From: Bacteroidales bacterium
Lineage (GTDB): Bacteria; Bacteroidota; Bacteroidia; Bacteroidales; Bacteroidaceae
Direction of reading: 5' to 3'
Assembly: GCA_004552155.1 (NCBI GenBank)
Contig: SFPF01000030.1
Coordinates: 1 to 10,338, forward strand
Length of the DNA: 10,338 nucleotides
Shown here: piece after piece, positions 1-7,135 of the stretch
Layout of the letters: every line of letters starts with the position of its first letter
Position numbering within the stretch: position 1 is the stretch's first letter
Notes under the pieces: model-generated
Database searches by the model: none
The model's input: the letters and a program-made list of their open reading frames with translations, nothing else
Told to the model about the DNA's origin: nothing
Position numbers and translations under genes: made by a program

Positions 1-446
1 GCATCAACATAAAAAACAAACGCGCCGAGCACGACTTTCTCGTGGTGGACAAATACACTGCGGGCATCGTGCTCACGGGCACAGAGATTAAAAGCATACG
101 TGCCGGCAAGGCAAGCCTCGTGGACACGTTTTGCTATATCCACAATGGCGAGATGTGGGTGAAGAACATGTATATCGCTGAATACGATCGCGGTTCGTAC
201 AACAACCATCTGCCGCGCCGCGAGCGCAAACTGCTGCTCAACCGCAAGGAAATCCGTTCGCTCTTCGAGATAACGCGCTCGCCCGGCTTCACCATCGTGC
301 CCCTGCGCCTCTATATAGATGAAAACGGCCGCGCCAAACTGGTCATCGCCCTCTGCCGAGGCAAAAAGGAATACGACAAGCGCAACACACTCAAAGAAAA
401 GCAGGATCGCCGCGAAATGGACAGGGCAATCAAGAACAGGCTGTAA
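1..446 (+). CDS. smpB: SsrA-binding protein SmpB (5' end cut by window edge)
   Basis: SmpB binds tmRNA (SsrA) and delivers it to stalled ribosomes in trans-translation, acting in the cytoplasm. The reading frame is open from base 3, so the gene enters from the left; 147 residues are visible. It begins INIKNKRAEHDF and continues with the family signature YTAGIVLTGTEIKSIRAGKA, then WVKNMYIAEYDRGSYNNH, and the basic tail YDKRNTLKEKQDRREMDRAI that inserts into the decoding centre. A GTG at base 42 encodes an internal valine and is not the start, because the conserved N-terminal strand lies upstream of it. Bacterial SmpB is usually 150-160 residues, so only a handful of codons are missing. The stop is TAA at 444-446. 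The frame looks intact and codon use is GC-rich like metH. Identification is firm. Confidence 0.96.
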   Translation, partial: INIKNKRAEHDFLVVDKYTAGIVLTGTEIKSIRAGKASLVDTFCYIHNGEMWVKNMYIAEYDRGSYNNHLPRRERKLLLNRKEIRSLFEITRSPGFTIVPLRLYIDENGRAKLVIALCRGKKEYDKRNTLKEKQDRREMDRAIKNRL

Positions 447-481
447 GGAGCAGAAGCAGCGAGTCCTTGCTGCATGCTCCT
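446..481 (+). terminator. Hairpin starting in the smpB stop codon; possible terminator without a T-tract
   Basis: AGGAGCA (446-452) pairs with TGCTCCT (475-481), and inside it GCAGC (456-460) pairs with GCTGC (469-473). The bulges are GAA on the left and a single A on the right. The last base of the smpB TAA is the first base of the stem. No run of T follows, so intrinsic termination is doubtful. It may instead be an mRNA 3'-end stabiliser or an inefficient terminator. Confidence 0.4.
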
Positions 482-544
482 AAATGCCCAATCCGTCAAA
501 ACTTCACACGAAAAAGGCACTATATTATAGGAAAAATCAAAATA

Positions 545-584
545 TATTTCCGAAAAGCAGTAAATTTGCAGCATTACGGAAATA
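545..584. promoter_or_regulatory. Candidate AbiEi operator: 8-bp inverted repeat bracketing the promoter
   Basis: TATTTCCG (545-552) and CGGAAATA (577-584) form a perfect 8-bp inverted repeat with a 24-base spacer. The spacer holds the -7 element at 561-568, and the abiEi start codon follows 5 bases after the right arm. AbiEi antitoxins of type IV AbiE systems are known to autoregulate by binding inverted repeats at their own promoter. Assigning these arms as the binding site is inference from that precedent and from the placement. Confidence 0.5.
561..568 (+). promoter_or_regulatory. Bacteroidota -7 promoter element of the abiE operon
   Basis: TAAATTTG matches the Bacteroidota TAnnTTTG -7 consensus exactly. 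It is 22 bases upstream of the ATG at 590, giving a short leader of roughly 15 bases. No clear TTTG -33 element is seen at the usual distance; the nearest T-rich bases are at 547-549. The element lies inside the longer open frame that runs back to 467, which supports choosing ATG 590 as the start. Confidence 0.6.
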
Positions 585-589
585 AAACA

Positions 590-1237
590 ATGGTAAACTA
601 TTTGGAGTTTAAGTCAAGGCTATTGCCCGAAGGGTGCTTTACGATACATCAGGCAAAGGCTTTTTTTTCAACGTTCGACAGGAACAGCCTGACGCGGTGG
701 ACACAAAAAGGCCTGCTCATCAAGTTGAAGAAAGAATGGTATGCTTTTCCTGAAATGTTGCAGCGTCCAGACTTCGCGCGATATATAGCCGGGCGCATTT
801 ACCGGCCCTCATACATCAGCCTGCACACGGCATTAAGCATTTATGGGATGATTCCCGAAGCCGTGGCAAGCATTACTTCTGTAACGACCTTAAAGACAGC
901 ACACATAGAAAACCGTTTCGGGCAATATGCTTACCAAAACGTCAAGGAGCAAATGTTCTTCGGTTACAAACCTGTGACTCTGCCCGCCGCTGCCGCCGCA
1001 GTCAATCCGCCCCAGCAAGTGTGGATGCTTGCTTTTCCTGAAAAGGCTTTGTTGGATTTGCTCTATCTTTATCCCTTCTATGACAACGAAGCCGAGTTGG
1101 AGCAACTTAGGCTGGACGAGGATTATATGTGTAATGAATTGAACCTTGAACGTTTGAAGGAATATCTGCAAAGGATTGGCAATAAATCTTTGTCGAGCAG
1201 GACTATCAAATTATTAAAACTGTATGACTTATGTTAG
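590..1237 (+). CDS. AbiEi-family antitoxin / transcriptional regulator (type IV TA)
   Basis: This is a 215-residue protein of the AbiEi family, the antitoxin half of the AbiE phage-abortive-infection type toxin-antitoxin system. In that system AbiEi represses the operon and counteracts the AbiEii toxin without direct protein binding. An N-terminal winged-helix-like region (about residues 16-55, FTIHQAKAFF through LLIKLKKEWYAF) precedes the family core YISLHTALSIYGMIPEAV (75-92), ITSVTTLKT and FGQYAYQNVKEQMFFGY. The late motif AFPEKALLDLLYL (148-160) is also typical. ATG 590 is preferred over an upstream GTG/ATG-type extension to 467 because a promoter element lies between them. It overlaps abiEii by 7 bases (ATG of the next gene at 1231, own TAG at 1235-1237), so translation is probably coupled. 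Base composition is AT-richer than smpB and metH, which suggests acquisition by transfer. Confidence 0.88.
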   Translation: MVNYLEFKSRLLPEGCFTIHQAKAFFSTFDRNSLTRWTQKGLLIKLKKEWYAFPEMLQRPDFARYIAGRIYRPSYISLHTALSIYGMIPEAVASITSVTTLKTAHIENRFGQYAYQNVKEQMFFGYKPVTLPAAAAAVNPPQQVWMLAFPEKALLDLLYLYPFYDNEAELEQLRLDEDYMCNELNLERLKEYLQRIGNKSLSSRTIKLLKLYDLC

Positions 1238-2016
1238 ATATTGATTTCATAAACAGTTTTTTTCCCCCGCAAATCGCTGCGAACGCAGCCTTTCAAAAAC
1301 ATATCTTGAAAGAGTACATACAGTTAATGGTGCTTGATTACCTTGCCGCCACACCATACGTGAACAAACTGGCATTTATCGGCGGTACAAATCTGCGCCT
1401 GATAAAGGGCATTGACCGCTTCTCTGAAGATCTTGACTTCGACTGCAAAGCCTTGACTGCCGAAGAATTTGCAGCGATGACCGACAGCGTTATTGTATTT
1501 CTGCAACGCTCGGGCCTGCGCGTTGAGGCACGCGACAAGGCAAACCCGAAACTTACGGCATATAGGCGCAACATTTATTTCCCGGAATTTCTTTTTGAAC
1601 TCGGACTCACTGGACATAAAGAAGAGCGCTTTTTGCTGAAAATCGAAGCGCAAGACCAAGGTTGCGCCTACCCGATAGAAATGAAGCACGTTCAGCGTTG
1701 CGGCTTTTTCTTTTCGTTGCCCGCGCCTTCTGACTCCGTATTGCTGTCCATGAAATTATCGGCTTTGCTCGCTCGCGCCAAGGGGCGTGATTTTTATGAT
1801 ACAATGTTCCTGATGCAATTAGCAAAACCGTCTTACGACTTTCTAAGAGAAAGAATCGGCATTGCCACGCCCGAACAATTAAAACTTGCTTTGGAAGAAA
1901 AGTTGGCGGCAACGGATTTGAAAATCAAAATGCGTGATTTTGAGCATTTGCTCTTCGATACCCACGCAGCCGAGAAAATACTTAGGTTTAACGATTTGGC
2001 AAAGTTTTGCCTTTGA
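1231..2016 (+). CDS. AbiEii-family nucleotidyltransferase toxin (type IV TA)
   Basis: This is a 261-residue nucleotidyltransferase-fold protein of the AbiEii/DUF1814 family, the toxin partner of the upstream AbiEi. The polymerase-beta-like motif is clear: FIGGTNLRLIKGIDRFSEDLDFD (about 49-71), with GGT at 51-53 and the paired acidic residues D67 and D69 that would bind metal. A later KIEA strand (137-140) and the block SMKLSALLARAKGRDFYD (173-190, with K175, K184, R186-D187 and D190) match the conserved lysine/RDxxD motifs of the family. All expected active-site residues are present and the frame is intact, so the toxin looks functional. Some members transfer nucleotides to tRNA; the substrate of this one cannot be told. 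The gene is AT-rich relative to its neighbours. Its stop lies only 9 bases before metH. Confidence 0.88.
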   Translation: MLDIDFINSFFPPQIAANAAFQKHILKEYIQLMVLDYLAATPYVNKLAFIGGTNLRLIKGIDRFSEDLDFDCKALTAEEFAAMTDSVIVFLQRSGLRVEARDKANPKLTAYRRNIYFPEFLFELGLTGHKEERFLLKIEAQDQGCAYPIEMKHVQRCGFFFSLPAPSDSVLLSMKLSALLARAKGRDFYDTMFLMQLAKPSYDFLRERIGIATPEQLKLALEEKLAATDLKIKMRDFEHLLFDTHAAEKILRFNDLAKFCL

Positions 2017-2025
2017 TAAAAATAA

Positions 2026-4782
2026 ATGATTACTCTCAAAGACAACAGGATATACCTCCTCGACGGTGCTATCGGCACGATGATTCAGCGCTTCCAACTT
2101 ACGGAAGCAGACTTTCGCGGCAGCGTGATGGCAGAGAGCACGACGTTGCAGAAAGGCAACAACGACCTGCTCAACCTGACGCGGCCCGACGTGGTGCGCG
2201 AGATACATCGCCGATACCTTGAAGCGGGGGCGGACTTCATTGAAACAAATACGTTCAGTGCACAGCGCATCTCCATGTCCGATTACGGTTGCGAGCATCT
2301 TTGCACCCAATTGAATATCGAAGGGGCAAGATTGGCGCGAGCCGAAGCCGACTTTTTTACAAAACAAACGCCCGACAAGCCGCGCTATGTGCTCGGTTCC
2401 GTGGGCCCTACCAACCGCACCTGTTCCCTTAGCCCCGACGTGAGCGACCCCGCGCTGCGCACACTCGATTTCGACACGCTTACCGCTGCCTACAGCGAGC
2501 AGATGGCCGCGCTGATGGACGGCGGCGTGGATGGTTTCATCATTGAAACGGCCTTCGACACGCTCAACGCCAAGGCTGCGCTCTGTGCGGCGGCCGACGT
2601 GATGGAAGAAAAGGGAAAAGAGTTGCCCGTAATCCTCTCCGCCACGGTGGCAGACAAGGCTGGGCGCACGCTCTCGGGTCAGACGCTGGGAGCGTTTCTT
2701 ACGTCCGTGGCGCATTTCCCGCTTTTTGCCATTGGCCTGAACTGTTCCTTCGGGGCTGCCGACATGCTGTCCTTTCTCGAAGAACTTTCTGCAAAAAGCC
2801 CGTTCCGCATTATTGCTTACCCCAACGCCGGACTGCCCGATAGTTTGGGGCAATACAGTCAGACGCCCGAACAGATGGCGGCAGAGATGAAGCCATTCTT
2901 GGAAAAACGCCTCGTGAATATCATCGGCGGCTGCTGTGGAACGGACGAACGGTTTATTAAAGCCTTCGGCGACTTGATCGGGCAATACGAAGCAGTGCCG
3001 CCGCGCTGTCCAGTGCCGCGCCCCGAGCATCTGCATCTTGCCGGACTGGACGACGTGGAAGTCTGCCAGGCAAACAATTTCCTCAACGTCGGCGAACGGT
3101 GCAACGTGGCCGGTTCGCGCAAGTTCCTGCGCCTGATTAAGGAAAAGCAATATGAGGAGGCCGTCGCCATTGCCCGCAAGCAGGTAGACGACGGTGCGCA
3201 GGTGATAGACATCAACATGGACGACGGGCTGCTGGACGCGCGGGCAGAAATGACGCACTTCCTGCGACTGCTCGCTGCCGAGCCCGACGTGGCACGCGTG
3301 CCCTTTATGGTGGATTCTTCAAAATGGGAAGTCATCAGCGAGGCGCTGAAAAACATTCAAGGCAAGTGCATCGTCAATTCTATCTCGCTGAAAGAGGGCG
3401 AGGAAACCTTTTTGGCGCACGCCCGAGAGTTGCGCCGCTACGGCGCGGCGGTCATCGTGATGGCCTTTGACGAGCAAGGGCAGGCCGACACCTATGAGCG
3501 GCGCATCGAGATTTGCGAACGTGCCTTCCGACTGCTCACGCAGGAAGCAGGCTTTCCGCCTTCCGACATCATTTTCGACCCCAACGTGCTGGCTGTCTGC
3601 ACGGGCATGCACGAACACGATATTTACGCGCTCGATTTCATACGGGCCGCGAAATGGATAACGCAGAACCTTAAAGGCACGCACGTGAGCGGCGGCGTGA
3701 GCAACCTTTCGTTTTCGTTCAGAGGCAATAATTATATACGCGAAGCCATGCACGCGGTGTTCCTCTACCATGCCATTGCCGCCGGAATGGATATGGGCAT
3801 TGTCAATCCCGCAACCTCGGTGACCTATGCCGACCTGCCGCATGATTTGCTCGAACTCATCGAAGACGTTATCCTTTGCCGCCGTCCCGATGCCGCCGAA
3901 CGCCTCATCGATTACGCCACGCGGCTTAAAGAATCTGCGGATAATCCTGAATTATCCGGCTCCTCCGAACAGTCTGCTTTGCCTTCCCGCAAAGACATTC
4001 CCTTGGACGTGCGCCTGAAAACGGCTCTATTGAAAGGCATTGACGATTATCTCGAAACAGACCTCGAGGAAGCCCTTGCCATCTACCGCCCGGCGGTGCG
4101 CATCATCGAAGGTCCGCTCATGGACGGCATGACAGACGTGGGTGCGCTCTTCGGAGCGGGCAAAATGTTCCTGCCGCAGGTGGTGCGCACGGCGAGAACC
4201 ATGAAGAAAGCCGTCGCGCTCTTGCAACCGCACATCGAAGCGGACAATGCAAAGGCTGCTGCAGCGGGTAGGGTGGTGCTGGCCACGGTGAAAGGCGACG
4301 TGCACGACATTGGCAAGAACATCGTCAGCGTAGTGATGGGCTGCAACAATTATGAAATCCGCGACCTCGGCGTGATGTGCCCCGCCGAGCGCATCGTGCA
4401 GGAGGCCATCGACAGCAAGGCCGACCTCGTAGGCTTGAGCGGCTTGATCACGCCAAGCCTCGACGAGATGGTGAACACGGCCCGCGCCATGGAAGCCTCA
4501 GGCTTGCGTATTCCGCTCCTTGTGGGCGGCGCGACGACCTCGCCTCTGCATACGGCACTTATGATTGCGCCGGTATATAGCGGCCCCGTGGTTTGGGTGA
4601 AAGATGCCTCGCAGATGGTGCTCATCGCCGCGCGACTCCTCAATCCCGACCAGCGAGATGCTTTCCTCAAACAACAAGAGGCAAATAATGCCGCCCTTGT
4701 GGCAGCGCATCAAGCCAAGCAGCAAAACGCCAACTTGCTTTCTTTTGAAGAGGCGCAGCGGCGCAAACCGAATTTATTTTGA
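2026..4782 (+). CDS. metH: Cobalamin-dependent methionine synthase, lacking the AdoMet reactivation domain
   Basis: MetH transfers a methyl group from 5-methyltetrahydrofolate via cobalamin to homocysteine, giving methionine. The protein has 918 residues. Domains: homocysteine methyltransferase about 5-325, with the zinc cysteines C240 (GLNCSFG) and C303/C304 (GGCCGT); pterin-binding domain about 350-610 (NVGERCNVAGSRKF, MVDSSKWE, NSISLKEGE, SNLSFSFRGN); four-helix cap about 655-745; and a Rossmann cobalamin domain about 746-885 with DVHDIGKN, where H760 is the cobalt ligand. E. coli MetH is about 1227 residues. This one ends at SFEEAQRRKPNLF, the linker before the AdoMet-binding activation domain, and no continuation is seen downstream. 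ATG 2026 follows an A-rich stretch and leads directly into the conserved LLDGAIGTMIQ. No cobalamin riboswitch is apparent upstream. It has strong, GC-rich housekeeping codon use and is followed by a strong terminator. Confidence 0.95.
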   Translation: MITLKDNRIYLLDGAIGTMIQRFQLTEADFRGSVMAESTTLQKGNNDLLNLTRPDVVREIHRRYLEAGADFIETNTFSAQRISMSDYGCEHLCTQLNIEGARLARAEADFFTKQTPDKPRYVLGSVGPTNRTCSLSPDVSDPALRTLDFDTLTAAYSEQMAALMDGGVDGFIIETAFDTLNAKAALCAAADVMEEKGKELPVILSATVADKAGRTLSGQTLGAFLTSVAHFPLFAIGLNCSFGAADMLSFLEELSAKSPFRIIAYPNAGLPDSLGQYSQTPEQMAAEMKPFLEKRLVNIIGGCCGTDERFIKAFGDLIGQYEAVPPRCPVPRPEHLHLAGLDDVEVCQANNFLNVGERCNVAGSRKFLRLIKEKQYEEAVAIARKQVDDGAQVIDINMDDGLLDARAEMTHFLRLLAAEPDVARVPFMVDSSKWEVISEALKNIQGKCIVNSISLKEGEETFLAHARELRRYGAAVIVMAFDEQGQADTYERRIEICERAFRLLTQEAGFPPSDIIFDPNVLAVCTGMHEHDIYALDFIRAAKWITQNLKGTHVSGGVSNLSFSFRGNNYIREAMHAVFLYHAIAAGMDMGIVNPATSVTYADLPHDLLELIEDVILCRRPDAAERLIDYATRLKESADNPELSGSSEQSALPSRKDIPLDVRLKTALLKGIDDYLETDLEEALAIYRPAVRIIEGPLMDGMTDVGALFGAGKMFLPQVVRTARTMKKAVALLQPHIEADNAKAAAAGRVVLATVKGDVHDIGKNIVSVVMGCNNYEIRDLGVMCPAERIVQEAIDSKADLVGLSGLITPSLDEMVNTARAMEASGLRIPLLVGGATTSPLHTALMIAPVYSGPVVWVKDASQMVLIAARLLNPDQRDAFLKQQEANNAALVAAHQAKQQNANLLSFEEAQRRKPNLF

Positions 4783-4815
4783 CAAAAATATTAGAATAAC
4801 GCGCTTAATGCTCTA

Positions 4816-4856
4816 CTAATTGCACACAAACCCCACTTTGTGTGCAATTAGTTTTT
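4816..4856 (+). terminator. Rho-independent terminator after metH
   Basis: A perfect 15-bp stem is formed by CTAATTGCACACAAA (4816-4830) and its complement at 4837-4851, with a 6-base loop CCCCAC, followed by TTTTT. It lies 33 bases after the metH stop. The near-symmetrical stem has little A-tract on the left, so it acts mainly on the + strand. Confidence 0.92.
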
Positions 4857-4885
4857 GTATAAAAGAAAATAAAATCGTATTTTTG
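4853..4885 (+). promoter_or_regulatory. Bacteroidota promoter of the OadA-like gene
   Basis: TATTTTTG (4878-4885) matches the -7 consensus TAnnTTTG, with a TTTG -33 element at 4853-4856 and a 21-base spacer. The -33 element reuses the T-tract of the metH terminator. The predicted start of transcription near 4892 would give a leader of about 55 bases before the ATG at 4948. This also argues against a GTG start at 4897. Confidence 0.7.
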
Positions 4886-4947
4886 CAGCGCATTTTGTGC
4901 TTTTCCATATAAGCAAATCAAACTTTAACAACGTACATATTCATTTT

Positions 4948-6726
4948 ATGACGAAAAGAAAAATCCAATTTAGCCTTGTTTATCGCGACATGTTTCAGTC
5001 GTCGGGCAAGTTCCAGCCGCGCAAAGACCAGTTGGAGCGCATTGCCCCGGTTATTATAAAGATGGGTTGCTTCTCCCGCGTGGAGACCAACGGTGGCGCG
5101 TTTGAGCAGGTCAATCTGCTTTACGGCGAAAACCCCAACAAAGCCGTGCGCGCCTTTACCAAACCTTTCAATGAGGTTGGTATTAAGACGCATATGCTCG
5201 ACCGTGGTCTCAACGCCCTGCGTATGTTCCCTGTGCCCGCCGACGTGCGCCGTCTGATGTATAAGGTAAAGCACGCCCAGGGTGTGGACATCACCCGCAT
5301 CTTCTGCGGCTTGAACGATGTACGCAACATCATTCCATCCATCAAATATGCCATTGAGGGCGGCATGACCCCGCAGGCAACTCTTTGCATCACCAACTCG
5401 CCCATTCACACGGCGGAGTACTACGCCAACATCGCCGACCAACTGATTGAAGCCGGCGCGCCCGAAATTTGTTTGAAGGACATGGCAGGCATCGGACAGC
5501 CCGCCATGCTCGGCAAACTCACGAAAATGATTAAGGACAAGCATCCCGAAGTCATTATCCAGTACCACGGCCACTCAGGCCCGGGCCTTTCGATGGCGAG
5601 CATTCTCGAAGTGTGCCGCAACGGCGCGGACGTAATCGATACCGCCATCGAACCGCTCTCTTGGGGCAAGGTGCACCCGGATATCATCTCGGTGCAGTCG
5701 ATGCTCAAGAACGCAGGCTTCGACGTGCCCGAAATCAATATGGAAGCCTACATGGAAGCCCGCAAACTCACGCAGGAATTTATCGACGACTTCCTCGGCT
5801 ACTTCATGAACCCCGGCAACAAACTGATGTCGTCGCTCTTGCTCGGCTGCGGCCTGCCCGGCGGCATGATGGGCTCGATGATGGCAGACCTCACGGGCGT
5901 AATGAGCGCCATCAACAGCAACCGCGAGAAGCAGGGCAAGCAGCCCCTTTCGGAAGACGCCCTGCTCGTGCGCCTCTTCGACGAGGTGGCATACGTTTGG
6001 CCGCGCGTGGGTTATCCTCCCCTCGTAACGCCGTTCTCACAATATGTGAAGAACATCGCGCTGATGAACCTCCTCACCGACTCAATGGGCAAGCCCCGCT
6101 ACACGATGATGGACAACAGCATTTGGGGCATGATTCTCGGCAAGAGCGGCAAGTTGCCCGGCGAGGTTGCGCCCGAAATCATCGAACTTGCCAAGGAGAA
6201 AGGCTTTGAGTTTACCGATGCAGACCCGCAGAGCTACTATCCCGACGAACTTCCGCGCTTTATCAAGGAAATGGAAGAGAATGGTTGGGAACGCGGCGAA
6301 GATGATGAAGAACTCTTTGAGTTTGCCATGCACGAGACGCAGTATCGCGACTATAAGAGCGGTGCGGCCAAGAAGCGTTTCCTTGCTGATCTGCAAGCCG
6401 CCCGCGACAAAGAGACGGCCAGCGGCATGAGCCTCGAAGAAGCTGCTGCCTTCAAGCACGCCAAAGCAGACGCTATCGTGGCAACTGAAAGCGGCACCGT
6501 GCTTTGGGAAATAGGTGGCGATGGCGAATGTGTCAAGAGCATTGAGCCCTTTATCGGCAAAGAGTATAAAGAAGGTGATTTCTTCTGCTACATTGAAAAC
6601 ACCCACGGTCAAATCCTTGAGCTCCCCGCTGCGCTTGGCGGCAAATTGGTAGAAATTAATGCCAAGCAGGGTGCGCACGTGCAGAAGGGTGACGTGATTG
6701 CCTACATCGAGCGCAAAGCAGAATAG
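4948..6726 (+). CDS. OadA/PycB-type carboxyltransferase alpha subunit with a degenerate biotinyl domain
   Basis: This 592-residue protein has the carboxyltransferase architecture of oxaloacetate decarboxylase alpha and pyruvate carboxylase subunit B, enzymes that move CO2 between carboxybiotin and pyruvate/oxaloacetate. The HMGL-like TIM barrel (about 5-275) keeps R13, D14 and Q17 of the RDxxQS motif (the histidine of RDAHQS is F16 here), R86, the metal-site lysine K177 in LKDMAG, and H207/H209 in QYHGHSGPG. The conserved carboxylase domain (about 290-460) keeps the catalytic-type threonine T361 in VTPFSQ. The last 80 residues have biotinyl-domain shape (GDFFCYIE, AALGGKLVEINAKQGAHVQKGDVIAYI), but the AMKM hairpin reads NTHG (551-554), so no biotin-accepting lysine is present. 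The start is ATG 4948, beginning MTKRKIQFSLVYRD. It is monocistronic between its own promoter and terminator, and no beta, gamma or biotin carboxylase subunit lies nearby. Family is firm; exact reaction is not. Confidence 0.85.
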   Translation: MTKRKIQFSLVYRDMFQSSGKFQPRKDQLERIAPVIIKMGCFSRVETNGGAFEQVNLLYGENPNKAVRAFTKPFNEVGIKTHMLDRGLNALRMFPVPADVRRLMYKVKHAQGVDITRIFCGLNDVRNIIPSIKYAIEGGMTPQATLCITNSPIHTAEYYANIADQLIEAGAPEICLKDMAGIGQPAMLGKLTKMIKDKHPEVIIQYHGHSGPGLSMASILEVCRNGADVIDTAIEPLSWGKVHPDIISVQSMLKNAGFDVPEINMEAYMEARKLTQEFIDDFLGYFMNPGNKLMSSLLLGCGLPGGMMGSMMADLTGVMSAINSNREKQGKQPLSEDALLVRLFDEVAYVWPRVGYPPLVTPFSQYVKNIALMNLLTDSMGKPRYTMMDNSIWGMILGKSGKLPGEVAPEIIELAKEKGFEFTDADPQSYYPDELPRFIKEMEENGWERGEDDEELFEFAMHETQYRDYKSGAAKKRFLADLQAARDKETASGMSLEEAAAFKHAKADAIVATESGTVLWEIGGDGECVKSIEPFIGKEYKEGDFFCYIENTHGQILELPAALGGKLVEINAKQGAHVQKGDVIAYIERKAE

Positions 6727-6745
6727 TTTAAAAACAGGCATAAAT

Positions 6746-6782
6746 AAAAATGAGGAACGTTTCACAACGTTCCTCATTTTTT
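6746..6782. terminator. Rho-independent terminator after the OadA-like gene
   Basis: AAAAATGAGGAACGT (6746-6760) pairs perfectly with ACGTTCCTCATTTTT (6767-6781) around the loop TTCACA, and the T-run continues one base further. The A-tract on the left and T-tract on the right would let it work in both directions. It lies 19 bases after the stop codon. Confidence 0.92.
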
Positions 6783-7135
6783 GTCTTTAATAGGTATTAG
6801 TTCTTTAAGGTAAAAAGATTGTTTTGGATAACGCCACAAATTTCGTTCTTTCTTTTTAAGTAGCAAAATAAATCGGTGCCTTTTTTGCGATTTTGCTCAC
6901 TTTACTTTGCAAAAGCAAAACTAATAACAAATATTTGCAAATAAATCTGCCATATATGCTTTCCTCTGTGCTTCTTTCGTCTGCCGCGAACGACTTAGCC
7001 GCACTTTTCTGCATATATAATAGGATTTCTACAATAACTTTTTGTAATATTGCAAACGCTTTTAAGTTGCTGTCTGATGGCAGCGGTTTTTGATTGCTCG
7101 CTAATTCTTTTTAAGTTCACACAATATATTATTAT
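6783..7135. other. AT-rich intergenic region with no convincing gene
   Basis: About 350 bases separate the terminator from the methyltransferase gene. A 66-codon open frame at 6893-7093 has no recognisable content and is probably chance. There is no exact TAnnTTTG element. Near matches are TTACTTTG (6902-6909), TAACTTTT (7035-7042) and TAATATTG (7045-7052), any of which could drive the next gene. A small hairpin TTTGC/GCAAA (6906-6910 with 6915-6919) and a 12-bp palindrome TATTTGCAAATA (6932-6943) are the only structures I can point to. No tRNA or recognisable ncRNA is evident. Confidence 0.5.

Noticed and set aside
467..589. N-terminal extension of AbiEi to an earlier start
   Set aside because: The extra 41 codons overlap the -7 promoter element and the inverted repeat and have no family similarity. 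ATG 590 fits both promoter and protein.
2000..2030. Cobalamin riboswitch upstream of metH
   Set aside because: The gene starts 9 bases after abiEii, and no B12-box-like motif or leader exists.
1879..3258. 459-codon open frame on the minus strand
   Set aside because: It is antisense to metH and the end of abiEii, both strongly supported. It shows no recognisable domain and is an expected by-product of GC-rich codon use.
4897..4947. GTG start for the OadA-like gene
   Set aside because: The promoter element at 4878-4885 places transcription start at about 4892, and the added 17 residues are not conserved-looking. ATG 4948 leads directly into the catalytic RDxxQS region.
6893..7093. 66-codon open frame in the intergenic gap
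   Set aside because: The sequence is low-complexity and AT-rich, with no domain and no promoter placed for it.
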